From an uncultured Litoreibacter sp. (GTDB lineage Bacteria > Pseudomonadota > Alphaproteobacteria > Rhodobacterales > Rhodobacteraceae): 64,000 bases of DNA. The notes under the pieces are model-generated. The model was not told where the DNA came from. It did no database searches and saw only the letters and a program-made list of their open reading frames with translations. Shown in pieces: positions 27,802 to 36,371 of this stretch; position 1 is the stretch's first letter, and every line of letters begins with the position of its first letter. The translations under genes and the position numbers were made by a program. The stretch spans positions 186,001-250,000 of the forward strand of contig CANMWQ010000005.1 in assembly GCA_947501685.1 (NCBI GenBank). The letters run 5' to 3'.

Positions 27802-28403
27802 CCGAAGGCCTCGTCATAGGCGGACACGATGTCGGTGGCGGTGGCAGCAATATCGGCGGCGCTGCGGCCCGGTTTGTAAAGCGCGGAGCCGATGCCGAAG
27901 CCGTTTGCGCCTGCGGCTTTCCACTCCGCGAAGCCGTCCGGGTTTGCGCCGCCGACCATGTAGATTTGGGTCTCGGGGGGGAGGACGGCGCGGATGGCTT
28001 TGAGGCCTTCCAGCCCCATCTGGAAGCCCGGGAAAATCTTAAGACCGTCGGCCCCGGCTTTGAGGGCGGCGAAGCATTCGGAAGGGGTTAACGCGCCGGG
28101 CCAGCTTTGCAGGCCTGCGGCTTTGGTGGCGTGGATGACCTCCGGGTCGGTGTTGGGGGAGACGATCAGCTTGCCGCCGACCTGCGCGATGGCGGCGACA
28201 TCCTGCGTGCTGAGGACCGTGCCTGCGCCGATAAGTGCTTTGTTTCCATAGGCTTGCGCCATAGCGCCGATACTGCCCAGCGGGTCGGGGGAGTTCAGCG
28301 GCACCTCGATCTTGGTGATGCCTGCGTCAATCAGCGCATCGCAGATGGGCAGGGCCTCCTCGGGGGTGATCCCGCGCAGGATGGCGATGAGGTTTCGGCT
28401 CAT
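27798..28403 (-). CDS. dgoA: 2-dehydro-3-deoxy-6-phosphogalactonate aldolase
   Basis: A 201-residue KDPG/KDPGal aldolase: [20 protein letters not shown] at the start, the catalytic Glu in [16 protein letters not shown], and the Schiff-base Lys in DGLKIFPG. The dgoA assignment rests on EVPLNSP and on the adjacent 2-dehydro-3-deoxygalactonokinase gene. It splits KDPGal into pyruvate and glyceraldehyde-3-phosphate. Overlaps both neighbours by four bases, implying tight coupling. Confidence 0.92.
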   Translation of the reverse strand: MSRNLIAILRGITPEEALPICDALIDAGITKIEVPLNSPDPLGSIGAMAQAYGNKALIGAGTVLSTQDVAAIAQVGGKLIVSPNTDPEVIHATKAAGLQSWPGALTPSECFAALKAGADGLKIFPGFQMGLEGLKAIRAVLPPETQIYMVGGANPDGFAEWKAAGANGFGIGSALYKPGRSAADIAATATDIVSAYDEAFG

Positions 28404-29305
28404 GAGATCAGCTCCTTATAGGCGGCGGTCAGGCCCTTCAGGGTCAGGTCGTCGCCTACATATTGTGATGGGCTAAGCCCTTGGGTTTCCAGTGCTTTTG
28501 CATAGAGCGCGTTGAGCTTGGGGGCACCGATCAGGGCCAGATTTTGGCCCAGCCAATAGGGCTTTGTGGCGGCGATTTCGGCCCCGATCAACGCACCGGA
28601 GAGGCGGGCTTTGCAGGTGTCGGCAGCGGTGTTTTCCAGCAGATGCGATGCGCGGATCTGGAAAAGACGCGAGGTGACGGTTTCGGGTTTGGTTAACGTG
28701 TCGGCGACGGCTTGTGTGAAGGCGTCATCATCCCAATCTGCGCTGTCCACGGAGTGGCGTAGGACGGAGTTTTGGGAGAGAAGCGCGAAGAGCTCTCCGG
28801 TCATAACGGTTTGAAAAGAAACAACCTCTTTGGCTGAGATGTGGACCCACTTGGTGTGGGTGCCGGGCAGGCAGAGGACGCCGTCGAAGTCGGGGTTGTC
28901 CGCCAGAAAGCCCGCGATCTGGGTTTCTTCGCCGCGCATAACATCAGGGGATTTGTCTTGTTTCAGCCCCGGCAGGATATGCATGGTGATACGGTTATCG
29001 TCGGTTTTACAAGGGCTTAGCGTGCCGTGGGGCGTGGTGGGGACGGCGCGGTAAGGGGCCTCAGACCAACCTTGGCGCGCGCCGACCATGCCGCAGGCGA
29101 TCACCGGGGTCTCCGTGCAGCCAAGCCATTGTTCTGTAAGAGAAATCAACGTGGGCTCGAAGGCGTCTTTGGTTAACGTGGACATGCCTTTGTCGGAGCT
29201 GGCGCAATCCTTAACGGTGCCGTCCGAGGCCATGGCCCAGGCGCGTAGATTGGAGGTGCCCCAGTCGACTGCGATCCAGTCGGCATATGATTTTTGCCCT
29301 GACAT
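28400..29305 (-). CDS. dgoK: 2-dehydro-3-deoxygalactonokinase
   Basis: A 301-residue DgoK-family kinase with the ATP/phosphate-1 motif [11 protein letters not shown] near the N-terminus, [16 protein letters not shown], and [11 protein letters not shown], all characteristic of KDGal kinases. It phosphorylates 2-dehydro-3-deoxygalactonate at C6 for DgoA. The ATG at 29305 overlaps the SDR stop by one base; a TTG three bases upstream is also possible. Confidence 0.93.
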   Translation of the reverse strand: MSGQKSYADWIAVDWGTSNLRAWAMASDGTVKDCASSDKGMSTLTKDAFEPTLISLTEQWLGCTETPVIACGMVGARQGWSEAPYRAVPTTPHGTLSPCKTDDNRITMHILPGLKQDKSPDVMRGEETQIAGFLADNPDFDGVLCLPGTHTKWVHISAKEVVSFQTVMTGELFALLSQNSVLRHSVDSADWDDDAFTQAVADTLTKPETVTSRLFQIRASHLLENTAADTCKARLSGALIGAEIAATKPYWLGQNLALIGAPKLNALYAKALETQGLSPSQYVGDDLTLKGLTAAYKELIS

Positions 29306-30075
29306 CAACCAGTTACAACGACGCCGCCGTCGATGACCAGCGCTTGGCCGGTCATCATTTTGGAGGTTTTGGAGGCAAGGAATAATACGCCATTGATCAT
29401 GTCGTCAGGGTCCAGAGTGTCCTTAAGGCATTGACGATCCACGTGATTTTGTAATCCTTCGGGGGTGACCCAGAGGTCTTTTTGCTTTTGGGTCAACACC
29501 CATCCCGGTGCCAAAGCGTTAACGCGGATGCGGTCGGGGCCGAATTCTCGGGCAAGGGATCTCGTCAAACCGTTAATCCCGGAATTGGCTGTGGTGTAGA
29601 GCGGATAGCCTGCCATGCCCATCATGTAGCTGATGGAGGAGAAGTTGATGATCGAGCCGAAACCGGATTTTTTCATATACGGAACAACGGCTTGGCAGGC
29701 GAAGAAATAGGCCTTGAGATTGACGGCCATCATCCAGTTCCAGAAGTCTTCGTCGACCTCCTCGGTGCTGTGGCGTTTGTCATTGGCGGCGTTGTTAACC
29801 AAACAGGTGATCGGGCCATGGGCGGCGGCGGCGTCGGTGATTGCGGCGGTGAGCGTGTCGTTGTCGGTGATGTCGCCTTGGATGAACATCGGCGCAACCC
29901 CATGTTTTTCCTGCATTTCTGTGATAAATTCTGAAGCGTCAGAGCGTCCGATGAAGGCGACTTTCGCGCCTTGGGCCATGAATCCATCGGTTAACGAGGC
30001 ACCGATGCCGGAGCCTCCACCTGTGATGAAAACAGATGCGCCACTCAGATCGTGGAATGTTGCGATTTTGGTCAT
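29305..30075 (-). CDS. SDR oxidoreductase, probable galactose/aldose 1-dehydrogenase
   Basis: The 256-residue SDR has TGGGSGIG at the cofactor loop, LVNNAANDKRHS, the Ser strand NFSSISYMMG, and MTGQALVIDGGVVVTG at the end. These resemble SDR-type D-galactose/L-arabinose 1-dehydrogenases, which fits the operon (galactose to galactonolactone). The active-site motif reads YTTAN instead of YxxxK: Tyr is kept, Lys is Asn (codon AAT confirmed). Activity is therefore uncertain. It is preceded by a 94-base gap with two TTTTGTACATTTT boxes and starts the metabolic sub-operon. Confidence 0.82.
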   Translation of the reverse strand: MTKIATFHDLSGASVFITGGGSGIGASLTDGFMAQGAKVAFIGRSDASEFITEMQEKHGVAPMFIQGDITDNDTLTAAITDAAAAHGPITCLVNNAANDKRHSTEEVDEDFWNWMMAVNLKAYFFACQAVVPYMKKSGFGSIINFSSISYMMGMAGYPLYTTANSGINGLTRSLAREFGPDRIRVNALAPGWVLTQKQKDLWVTPEGLQNHVDRQCLKDTLDPDDMINGVLFLASKTSKMMTGQALVIDGGVVVTG

Positions 30076-30085
30076 CTGACCCCCT

Positions 30086-30139
30086 TTTTGTACATTTTGG
30101 GGCAAAACTTTTGGGCCCAAAACCCATTTTGTACATTTT
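30086..30139. promoter_or_regulatory. Two TTTTGTACATTTT boxes upstream of the SDR gene
   Basis: Identical 13-mers at 30086-30098 and 30127-30139, 41 bases apart (about four helical turns), each centred on the palindrome TGTACA. They occupy the gap between the alpha-galactosidase and SDR genes and may be operators for an internal promoter. Binding protein unknown. Confidence 0.45.
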
Positions 30140-30169
30140 TTCCGAGCGAATTTCTTAAGGCCTTGTTCA

Positions 30170-32269
30170 TCAAATCCGCTCCCCTTCGACAACCCACATT
30201 GTTTCGGGGAAGGACCATGGCAGGGTGATGCCCTGGTTCATTAACCATGCGCCGGAGACGTCGATGGATTTTTCCTTCAGGACGGGTGTGCCGCGCGACA
30301 ATGTGGCTGGTGCGCCGCTGTCGCGGTTGATCAGGCGGATGCGGTAGGTGGCGTCATCGAAGAGGCGGGTCAGGCGCAGCGGGCGGGGCGCGATTTGGGT
30401 AGAGGTTGCGGCCTTGCCTGCGAAGATCACGAAGCGGCGGCCATCACGGGCAAGCTGTTGTTCGGCGATGACGGCGGGGTCGGCGGAATCCAGTCGGAGA
30501 ATGTCAGCTTTCAGCAACCAGTCGCGGTTATGTTTCCACCACGAGGTGACCTCGGTCAGCACGGCCTGCTCGTGTTCGTCCAACTCGCGGGGGTCCATTT
30601 CAAACCCCATATGGCGCTGGGCGGCGACCCATGCGCGGAAGGAGATATCGAGGATGCGGCCTGACGTGTGACATTTGCGCGGGCCAACATGGGAGCCGGT
30701 GACGGACATGGGCAGGAAGAGCGCGGCGTTGTGCTGCATCTTCAGCCGTTCCAGCGCGTCGTTTGAATCGGAAAGCCAGACGCGTTGCGTGCGTTTGAGG
30801 ATGCCGAAATCAATGCGCCCCCCGCCTGAGGCGCAGCTTTCGATTTCCACTTGCGGGAAGTCGGTGCGGAGGCGGTCGAGCAGTGCGTAGGAGCCTCGGG
30901 TTTGATCGGCGTCGGGCGCGGGGAGGACGCGGTTGTGGTCCCATTTGACGTAGTCGATCGGGTATTCGGAGAGGATCGCGGCCATGCGGTCATAGATGAA
31001 GTCACGGACCTGTGGCAGGGCCATGTTGAGGGCTTTTTGCTGGCGGCCCAAAGTTTGGTCCTCGGAACCCAAAGCCCAGTCGGGATGGGCGCGGTGGATG
31101 TCTGAGTCCGGGTTGATCATTTCGGGCTCGAACCAGATGCCGAAGCTCATGCCTGTCCCGTGGACATGGTCAATCAGGGGGCCAAGCCCATCGGGGTATT
31201 TGCGCGGGTCGACCTGCCAGTCACTGAGCGACGTGGTGTCGTCGTCGCGCTGGCCGAACCAGCCGTCATCGAGGACGAAACGCTCCGCGCCGAGTTTGGC
31301 TGCGCGGGTGGCGATGTCTTGCAGGATGTCGAGCTTGTGGTCGAAATAGACGGCTTCCCAGCAGTTGTAATGCACGGGGCGTGGTTTGTCCGAGGTGGGC
31401 GTGACAATGCGGTCGCGCAGGTGGCGTTGGAAGGCGACGGCGCAGCCGTTCAGCCCGTCATCCGAGAAGGTCAGGTAGAGGGAGGCGCTTTCGAAATGGG
31501 TGGCGGCGTTGACCTCCATCCGCGCGGCGTGGCCGAACTGGATTTGGCGGCGCCCGTCGGGGAGCTCTTCGGCGATCATTTTGTGGCCACCGGACCAACC
31601 GTAGTGAAACGCGTAAGCGTGGCCTTGGGTGTTGGTGGCCCCGCGGCACGGCACGATGAGGCCGGGGAAATGTTCGTGCCCGGTGCGGCCCGTACGGTTT
31701 TCGCGGTAGCGCATGCCGGGGGACCATGCGGTGCGGTTGAGTTGAAACTCGCCCGTCCAGCGGCCCGCGACGTCGATCATTTCGTCAGAGAGCTGGGGGC
31801 CGGGGATGACGGGGGCGGAGAGCCAGTGCAGATGCACGGGCGTGTCGCTGTCGAGCAGGGCCTTGGCGGTGATGACGCGCGTATCGGGATCGGTTTGGAA
31901 TTTGGCGGTATAGTGCAGGTTTGTGTCGGCGTCTTTGTAATGCAGGGTCAGCGTGCCGTCGGTTTGATCCGCGCCGTCGAAGCAGAATTTGGGCAGGAGC
32001 GGCGTGCCGTCCTGGGCGCGCAGGATCAGGCCGGGCTGGCCGGGGAAGGTGCGCGAGGCCTCGGGCAGGATGGAGAGATCGGGGTTTTCGTCCAGCATGC
32101 CTCCAGTGACGTCCAGCATATGGGCGTGATAGAGCGTGCCCAGATCCTCCCCCTTGGGCAAGGGCGGTCCCCAATAGACCACTTCGGGCAGGCGGGTGCG
32201 GCGGGCGGCGAGGACAAGGGTTTGCCGCGCGTCATCCAGGCGCCAGGCCTGGAACGTATCGTCGATCAT
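30170..32269 (-). CDS. Alpha-galactosidase, glycoside hydrolase family 36
   Basis: A 699-residue GH36 enzyme. It has an N-terminal beta-supersandwich, then a TIM barrel with LDDGWFGQRDDDTTSLSDW, FGIWFEPEMINPDSD, the nucleophile Asp in YVKWDHNR, CASGGGRID, and the acid/base Asp in WLSDSNDALERL. It hydrolyses alpha-galactosides such as melibiose or raffinose-type sugars in the cytoplasm (no signal peptide). Its start coincides with the stop of the upstream permease gene, so uptake and hydrolysis are co-expressed. Confidence 0.94.
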   Translation of the reverse strand: MIDDTFQAWRLDDARQTLVLAARRTRLPEVVYWGPPLPKGEDLGTLYHAHMLDVTGGMLDENPDLSILPEASRTFPGQPGLILRAQDGTPLLPKFCFDGADQTDGTLTLHYKDADTNLHYTAKFQTDPDTRVITAKALLDSDTPVHLHWLSAPVIPGPQLSDEMIDVAGRWTGEFQLNRTAWSPGMRYRENRTGRTGHEHFPGLIVPCRGATNTQGHAYAFHYGWSGGHKMIAEELPDGRRQIQFGHAARMEVNAATHFESASLYLTFSDDGLNGCAVAFQRHLRDRIVTPTSDKPRPVHYNCWEAVYFDHKLDILQDIATRAAKLGAERFVLDDGWFGQRDDDTTSLSDWQVDPRKYPDGLGPLIDHVHGTGMSFGIWFEPEMINPDSDIHRAHPDWALGSEDQTLGRQQKALNMALPQVRDFIYDRMAAILSEYPIDYVKWDHNRVLPAPDADQTRGSYALLDRLRTDFPQVEIESCASGGGRIDFGILKRTQRVWLSDSNDALERLKMQHNAALFLPMSVTGSHVGPRKCHTSGRILDISFRAWVAAQRHMGFEMDPRELDEHEQAVLTEVTSWWKHNRDWLLKADILRLDSADPAVIAEQQLARDGRRFVIFAGKAATSTQIAPRPLRLTRLFDDATYRIRLINRDSGAPATLSRGTPVLKEKSIDVSGAWLMNQGITLPWSFPETMWVVEGERI

Positions 32270-33117
32270 TATTTAACGGCTCCGAGGGTGAGGCCCGCGA
32301 TGAAATGTTTCTGCATCAGGAAGAACATGGCCACCGGCGGCAGGGCCGCCACGATGGAGCCGGCGCTCATCAGGTGGTAGGCGGCGCGGAATTGCGAGTT
32401 GAAGCTGGTGATGCCTGCGGTGACGGGTTGGCTGTCGGGGCCTTGGGTCAGCACGATGGCCCAGAAATAATCGTTCCAGATGAAGGTGAAGATCAGCACG
32501 GCCAGTGCGGCAAGGGCCGGTTTCATCAGGGGCAGGACCACGTAGACGAAGATGCGCCATTCGGCGACGCCTTCGACACGCGCGGCCTCGATCAGGGGGA
32601 AGGGCAGCGCGCGGATGAAGTTGCGCATGAAGAGCGTGCAGAAGCCGGTCTGGAAGGCGATGTGGAAGAGCACGAGGCCCAGCTTGGTGTCGTAGAGGTT
32701 CATGGAGACCGTCAGGTCGCGCACCGGCACCATGAGGATCTGGAAGGGCACGAAATTGCCTGCGATGAACATGAAGAAGATCAGCAGGTTGCCGCGGAAC
32801 TTATAAACGCCCAGAGCGAAGCCGGTCATGGAGGACAGCGCGACTGCCCCGATGACGGTTGGCACGGTGATCAGCACGGAGTTCAGCAAATAGCGCGGCA
32901 TGTCGGACTCGAAAAAGACCTTACCGTAATTGTTGAACAGCTCGAACGAAGACGGCAGGCCCCAGAAATTGCCGGAGGCGAAATCCGCGTCGGGCTTGAT
33001 GGAGAAAATCGCGACCGCGATGAGCGGCAAGAGCCAGATGACCAGCGTGACGGGCAGGAGCGCTTGGTAGGTGAGCTGCCACGTGCGGGAGGTTTTTGCG
33101 ATTGGGGTCGGGAACAT
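32269..33117 (-). CDS. Carbohydrate ABC transporter permease (MalG type)
   Basis: A 282-residue inner-membrane permease with six hydrophobic segments and the EAA loop EAARVEGVAEWRIFVYVVLP (about residues 190-209), which docks the ATPase. The C-terminus FIAGLTLGAVK is typical of MalG-type subunits. It pairs with the upstream MalF-type permease and abuts the alpha-galactosidase gene. Substrate is inferred as galactosides from context. Confidence 0.92.
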   Translation of the reverse strand: MFPTPIAKTSRTWQLTYQALLPVTLVIWLLPLIAVAIFSIKPDADFASGNFWGLPSSFELFNNYGKVFFESDMPRYLLNSVLITVPTVIGAVALSSMTGFALGVYKFRGNLLIFFMFIAGNFVPFQILMVPVRDLTVSMNLYDTKLGLVLFHIAFQTGFCTLFMRNFIRALPFPLIEAARVEGVAEWRIFVYVVLPLMKPALAALAVLIFTFIWNDYFWAIVLTQGPDSQPVTAGITSFNSQFRAAYHLMSAGSIVAALPPVAMFFLMQKHFIAGLTLGAVK

Positions 33118-34043
33118 CAGCGGGCCCCCTTCTCGTCGCGGTACATCGAGTACAGGAAATAGGCGATGAAGAAGAGCATGATGAAGAACAGCACCACCGC
33201 GATGGCGGCGCCGTAGCCCATGCGGAAGCCAAATTCGGAGAGGCTTTCCTCGAACATGTAGAAGCTGAGGACGCGGGTGGAACCGAAGGGGCCTCCGTTC
33301 GTCATGACGGCGATGAAGTCGAAGCTGCGCAGCGCGCCGATAATGGTGACCACGAAGGCGATGAAGGTGGCGGGTTTGAGCTGGGGCAGGATCACGTACC
33401 AGAGCATTTTGTGGCCCTTGGCCCCGTCAAGGCGCGCGGCCTCCACCTGCTCGGGGTCCACGGCGTTCAACCCGGTGAGGTAGAGGATCATGCAATAGGC
33501 CGTTTGCGGCCAGAGGCCTGCGGCGATGATGCCGTAGGTGGCGGTGTTGGGGTTGCCCAGCACCCCGCCCTTGATGTCGATGCCAAACCAGCCGGTCATC
33601 ACGTCAAAGAGCCCGTCATTGGGCAGGTAGAACCACGAGAAAACGAGGCCCACGACCACTTGGCTGATGACGAAGGGGAAGAAGAAGAGCGACTTATAGA
33701 GCCGGATGCCGCGCACGGTTTGATTGAGCAGCAGCGCGATGAAGAGGCCTGCGGGGATGGCCAGCAGGTAGAGGAACAGCCATTTGATGTTGTTCCAGAA
33801 GGAGACCTGAAATTTGCGGTCGCCGCCCAGAAGGCGTTCGTAATGCGCGGTGCCGACCCATGTTTTTTCGCCCAGACCGTCCCATTCGTGAAAGGAGATC
33901 CAGAAGGATTGGAAGATCGGGATGATGACGTAGAGCGCGAAGAACAGGATGCCGGGCAGCAGGAACAGCCACGGGGTTAACGCGATCTCGTTGCGCTTGT
34001 ACCAGCTGCGGCTCGGTGTGGTCGTGCTGGCGATGTCAGCCAT
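33117..34043 (-). CDS. Carbohydrate ABC transporter permease (MalF type)
   Basis: A 308-residue permease with a first membrane helix at LTPWLFLLPGILFFALYVI, five more hydrophobic segments and the EAA loop EAARLDGAKGHKMLWYVILP (about residues 222-241). Member of the MalF/UgpA family. One-base overlap with the MalG-type gene. The binding-protein gene lies 126 bases upstream across a stem-loop. Confidence 0.92.
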   Translation of the reverse strand: MADIASTTTPSRSWYKRNEIALTPWLFLLPGILFFALYVIIPIFQSFWISFHEWDGLGEKTWVGTAHYERLLGGDRKFQVSFWNNIKWLFLYLLAIPAGLFIALLLNQTVRGIRLYKSLFFFPFVISQVVVGLVFSWFYLPNDGLFDVMTGWFGIDIKGGVLGNPNTATYGIIAAGLWPQTAYCMILYLTGLNAVDPEQVEAARLDGAKGHKMLWYVILPQLKPATFIAFVVTIIGALRSFDFIAVMTNGGPFGSTRVLSFYMFEESLSEFGFRMGYGAAIAVVLFFIMLFFIAYFLYSMYRDEKGAR

Positions 34044-34128
34044 TCGGGTGTTCCCTTCGCTCGGGGGTCAACACATGCGAAAACCCCAAGGGCGGGCTTG
34101 CGGATGGGTTGAGAGAGGCGGCGGAGAG

Positions 34129-34151
34129 AGGCGGCCCGTGACAGGCCGCCT
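34129..34151 (-). terminator. Intercistronic stem-loop after the binding-protein gene
   Basis: AGGCGGCC and GGCCGCCT form an 8-bp GC stem with a 7-base loop, 19 bases after the binding-protein stop. There is no clear T run, so it is more likely an mRNA-stabilising or partial-termination element that lets the binding protein be made in excess over the permeases. Confidence 0.5.
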
Positions 34152-34169
34152 CCTAGAAGCCAGTGAGGC

Positions 34170-35432
34170 TTATTTGTAGATACGCTGACGCGCGTCTTCG
34201 AGACGGGCCAGGATGTCGTCCAGATTGTCTGGGAACACCATGAACTCCTGCAGGCCTTCCATGCCGACAGAGGCCATTTCAGCCGGGAAGTCGCGGTCGA
34301 AGAACTGCATGATGCCGCCGGATGCGTTGTTGGACAGCATCTCGAACCCTTCCTGGATGAACTTGTCATCGGAGATGGTGGCATTGGCGTTCACGGGAAG
34401 CTGGCCCAGAGCGTCGCCTGAGTTGATTTCCGACTGCACGTCAGCCGAGGTCACGAAGCGCAAGAACTCTTTCGCCGCGTCCACGTTCTGCGCGCCGGAG
34501 GCGATGTGGAACGTGTCGGTTGGCGCGTCTTCCGCATTGGCCACGTCAGCGTTGATCGTCGGGAACTGGTAGAAGTCCAGCTGATCATCGGTCAGACCGC
34601 CTTCGCGGAAGGCCGCGACGGAGAAGTTGCCCATGAGGTAAGCGGCGGCTTCGCCGTCCACCATGAAGGGCAGGGCTTCCTGCCAGCTATAGGACTGATG
34701 GTCGTCGATGAAGGCGCCCATGTCGATCAGCTGACGCCAGTTGGCGAAGGTCTGACGCACGCGGTCATCGGTCCATTCGACCTCGCCATTGGCGAGCTGG
34801 ATGTGGAAGTCATAGCCGTTGGTGCGCGAGTTGATGTAGTCAAACCAGCCGCCAGCGGTCCACAGGAACTTGGAGCCGATGGTGTAGCATTTGCGGCCCG
34901 AGTCCAGAATGGCTTGGCAATTGGCCAGCTCTTCTTCCCAGGTCTTTGGCTCGGACAGGCCCAGCTCCGCGAAGATGTCTTTGCGGTAGTAGACGCCCCA
35001 CTGGTAGTAGGTATAGGGCACGCCCCATTGCGCGTCATTCAGCGTCATCGCGCCTTTGGTGGAGGACAGCGCCTCGAACTCGGGCTCGGCCCAGAGGTCG
35101 GAGATGTCCATGAACAGGCCCGCATCGACATAAGGTGTCATGCGGGTGGCCGCGTACCAGTTCACCACGTCGGGCGGGTTGGCCGACAGCGCGTTGCGGA
35201 TCTGGGTTTTCCAGGCCTCGCGGTCAACGATTTCCAGCTCGACATTCAGATCAGGGTGCAGCGCGCCAAAGTCAGCCGCCATCTTCTCCATCACCGCGCG
35301 AGGGGCAGGGTTCGACATGTCGGAGATGATCCGCAGGTCACCAGACAGCCCGTGGCCATCTGCAGTCGCGCCGGTTGCCGCTACGGCCAATGCAAGCGCC
35401 GCTGTGGACGCTTTCAAAAATTTATGCATCAT
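34170..35432 (-). CDS. Sugar ABC transporter substrate-binding protein
   Basis: A 420-residue periplasmic family 1 binding protein with a signal peptide (MMHKFLKASTAALALAVAAT, cleavage near ADG). It contains DLNVELEIVDREAWKTQIRNAL and WGVPYTYYQWGVYYRKDIF-like blocks common to sugar receptors. First gene of the operon, with AGGAGG directly upstream and the palindromic operator 14 bases before the start. Ligand inferred to be an alpha- or beta-galactoside. Confidence 0.92.
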   Translation of the reverse strand: MMHKFLKASTAALALAVAATGATADGHGLSGDLRIISDMSNPAPRAVMEKMAADFGALHPDLNVELEIVDREAWKTQIRNALSANPPDVVNWYAATRMTPYVDAGLFMDISDLWAEPEFEALSSTKGAMTLNDAQWGVPYTYYQWGVYYRKDIFAELGLSEPKTWEEELANCQAILDSGRKCYTIGSKFLWTAGGWFDYINSRTNGYDFHIQLANGEVEWTDDRVRQTFANWRQLIDMGAFIDDHQSYSWQEALPFMVDGEAAAYLMGNFSVAAFREGGLTDDQLDFYQFPTINADVANAEDAPTDTFHIASGAQNVDAAKEFLRFVTSADVQSEINSGDALGQLPVNANATISDDKFIQEGFEMLSNNASGGIMQFFDRDFPAEMASVGMEGLQEFMVFPDNLDDILARLEDARQRIYK

Positions 35433-35445
35433 TTCCTCCCTAGGT

Positions 35446-35486
35446 AAGTTTCAAATAGTGAAACTTAGTTTTGCATATTGAAAACT
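35446..35486. promoter_or_regulatory. Palindromic operators for the IclR-type regulator
   Basis: AAGTTTCA-AATAG-TGAAACTT (35446-35466) is a perfect 8-bp inverted repeat with a 5-base spacer. A second dyad AGTTTT-N8-AAAACT follows at 35467-35486. They lie in the divergent gap between the binding-protein and iclR-type genes, in the position expected of an operator controlling both. The GTTTCA/TGAAAC arms resemble recalled KdgR/IclR-family sites. Confidence 0.7.
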
Positions 35487-35537
35487 TAACCGCGAAGGGG
35501 CTAGGCTTGTCAACAGACAAGTCGAGGAGGAGCGGTC

Positions 35538-36347
35538 TTGCCAGACCCTATAACCCAGCGCGCCAATGAGGCGGGAACAGTTGGTAAAGCTTTGAATGTG
35601 CTCGACCAAGTGGCGTCTTTCGGGCGACCTGTGCGCTTCTCGGAGCTGCTCGAATCAAGCGACTACCCAAAGGCCACCTTGTACCGGCTTTTGCAAAGCC
35701 TCGTGCAGCAGGGGATGGTGTCCTACGAATCTGAGCGCAGCGCCTATGTGCTGGGCGTGCGGCTGGTGCGGCTGGCCCATCAGGCGTGGCGGCAGGCCTC
35801 GCTGGCCCCGGTGGCGCGGCGCTATATCGACGCGCTGTCGCTGCAAATTGGCGAAACGGTGCATCTGGCGCAGCTGGACCATGCGCAGGTGCTATACGTG
35901 GACAAGCGCAACGCGGCTGTCCCGGTCGAGATGTATTCCCAAGCGGGCAAGGTCGGGCCGGTCTATTGCACCGGGGTTGGTAAAGCGATGCTGGCCTGGA
36001 GCCCGCTGGAGGCGCAGACGCCCATCATTGAGCAGCAAAGCTATCACCCGTTTACGCAGAACACCCTGACCTCGCGCCGCGCCTTGCGCGCCGAGCTGGA
36101 CATCATTTGCAGTCGTGGCTTTGCCTATGACAATGAAGAGCATGAGCCCGGCATCATCTGTGTTGCCTTGCCGATCCTGTCGCAGACAGGCCGGGTGCTG
36201 GGCGGCTTGTCCGTGACCTCGACCACCGGACGGCACTCTTTGGAGAGCCTTGCCGCGCTGGTGCCGCATATGAAGACCACTGTTGGCCGCATTGCCGAAG
36301 ACGCCGAAAGCTGGCGTTTCCCCGATCAAACCGAAAATCCCGTCTAA
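35538..36347 (+). CDS. IclR family transcriptional regulator
   Basis: A 269-residue IclR protein. The N-terminal winged HTH (residues about 12-72) has VGKALNVLDQVASFGRPVRF and YPKATLYRLLQSLVQQGMV. The effector domain has VGKAMLAWSP and GFAYDNEEHEPGIICVALPI. It probably senses a galactose-pathway intermediate and controls the divergent transporter/catabolic operon and the downstream ATPase gene. The start codon is TTG at 35538, behind GAGGAGGAG. Confidence 0.9.
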   Translation: MPDPITQRANEAGTVGKALNVLDQVASFGRPVRFSELLESSDYPKATLYRLLQSLVQQGMVSYESERSAYVLGVRLVRLAHQAWRQASLAPVARRYIDALSLQIGETVHLAQLDHAQVLYVDKRNAAVPVEMYSQAGKVGPVYCTGVGKAMLAWSPLEAQTPIIEQQSYHPFTQNTLTSRRALRAELDIICSRGFAYDNEEHEPGIICVALPILSQTGRVLGGLSVTSTTGRHSLESLAALVPHMKTTVGRIAEDAESWRFPDQTENPV

Positions 36348-36371
36348 TTTCCCAGAAAGGGAGCCACCCCC

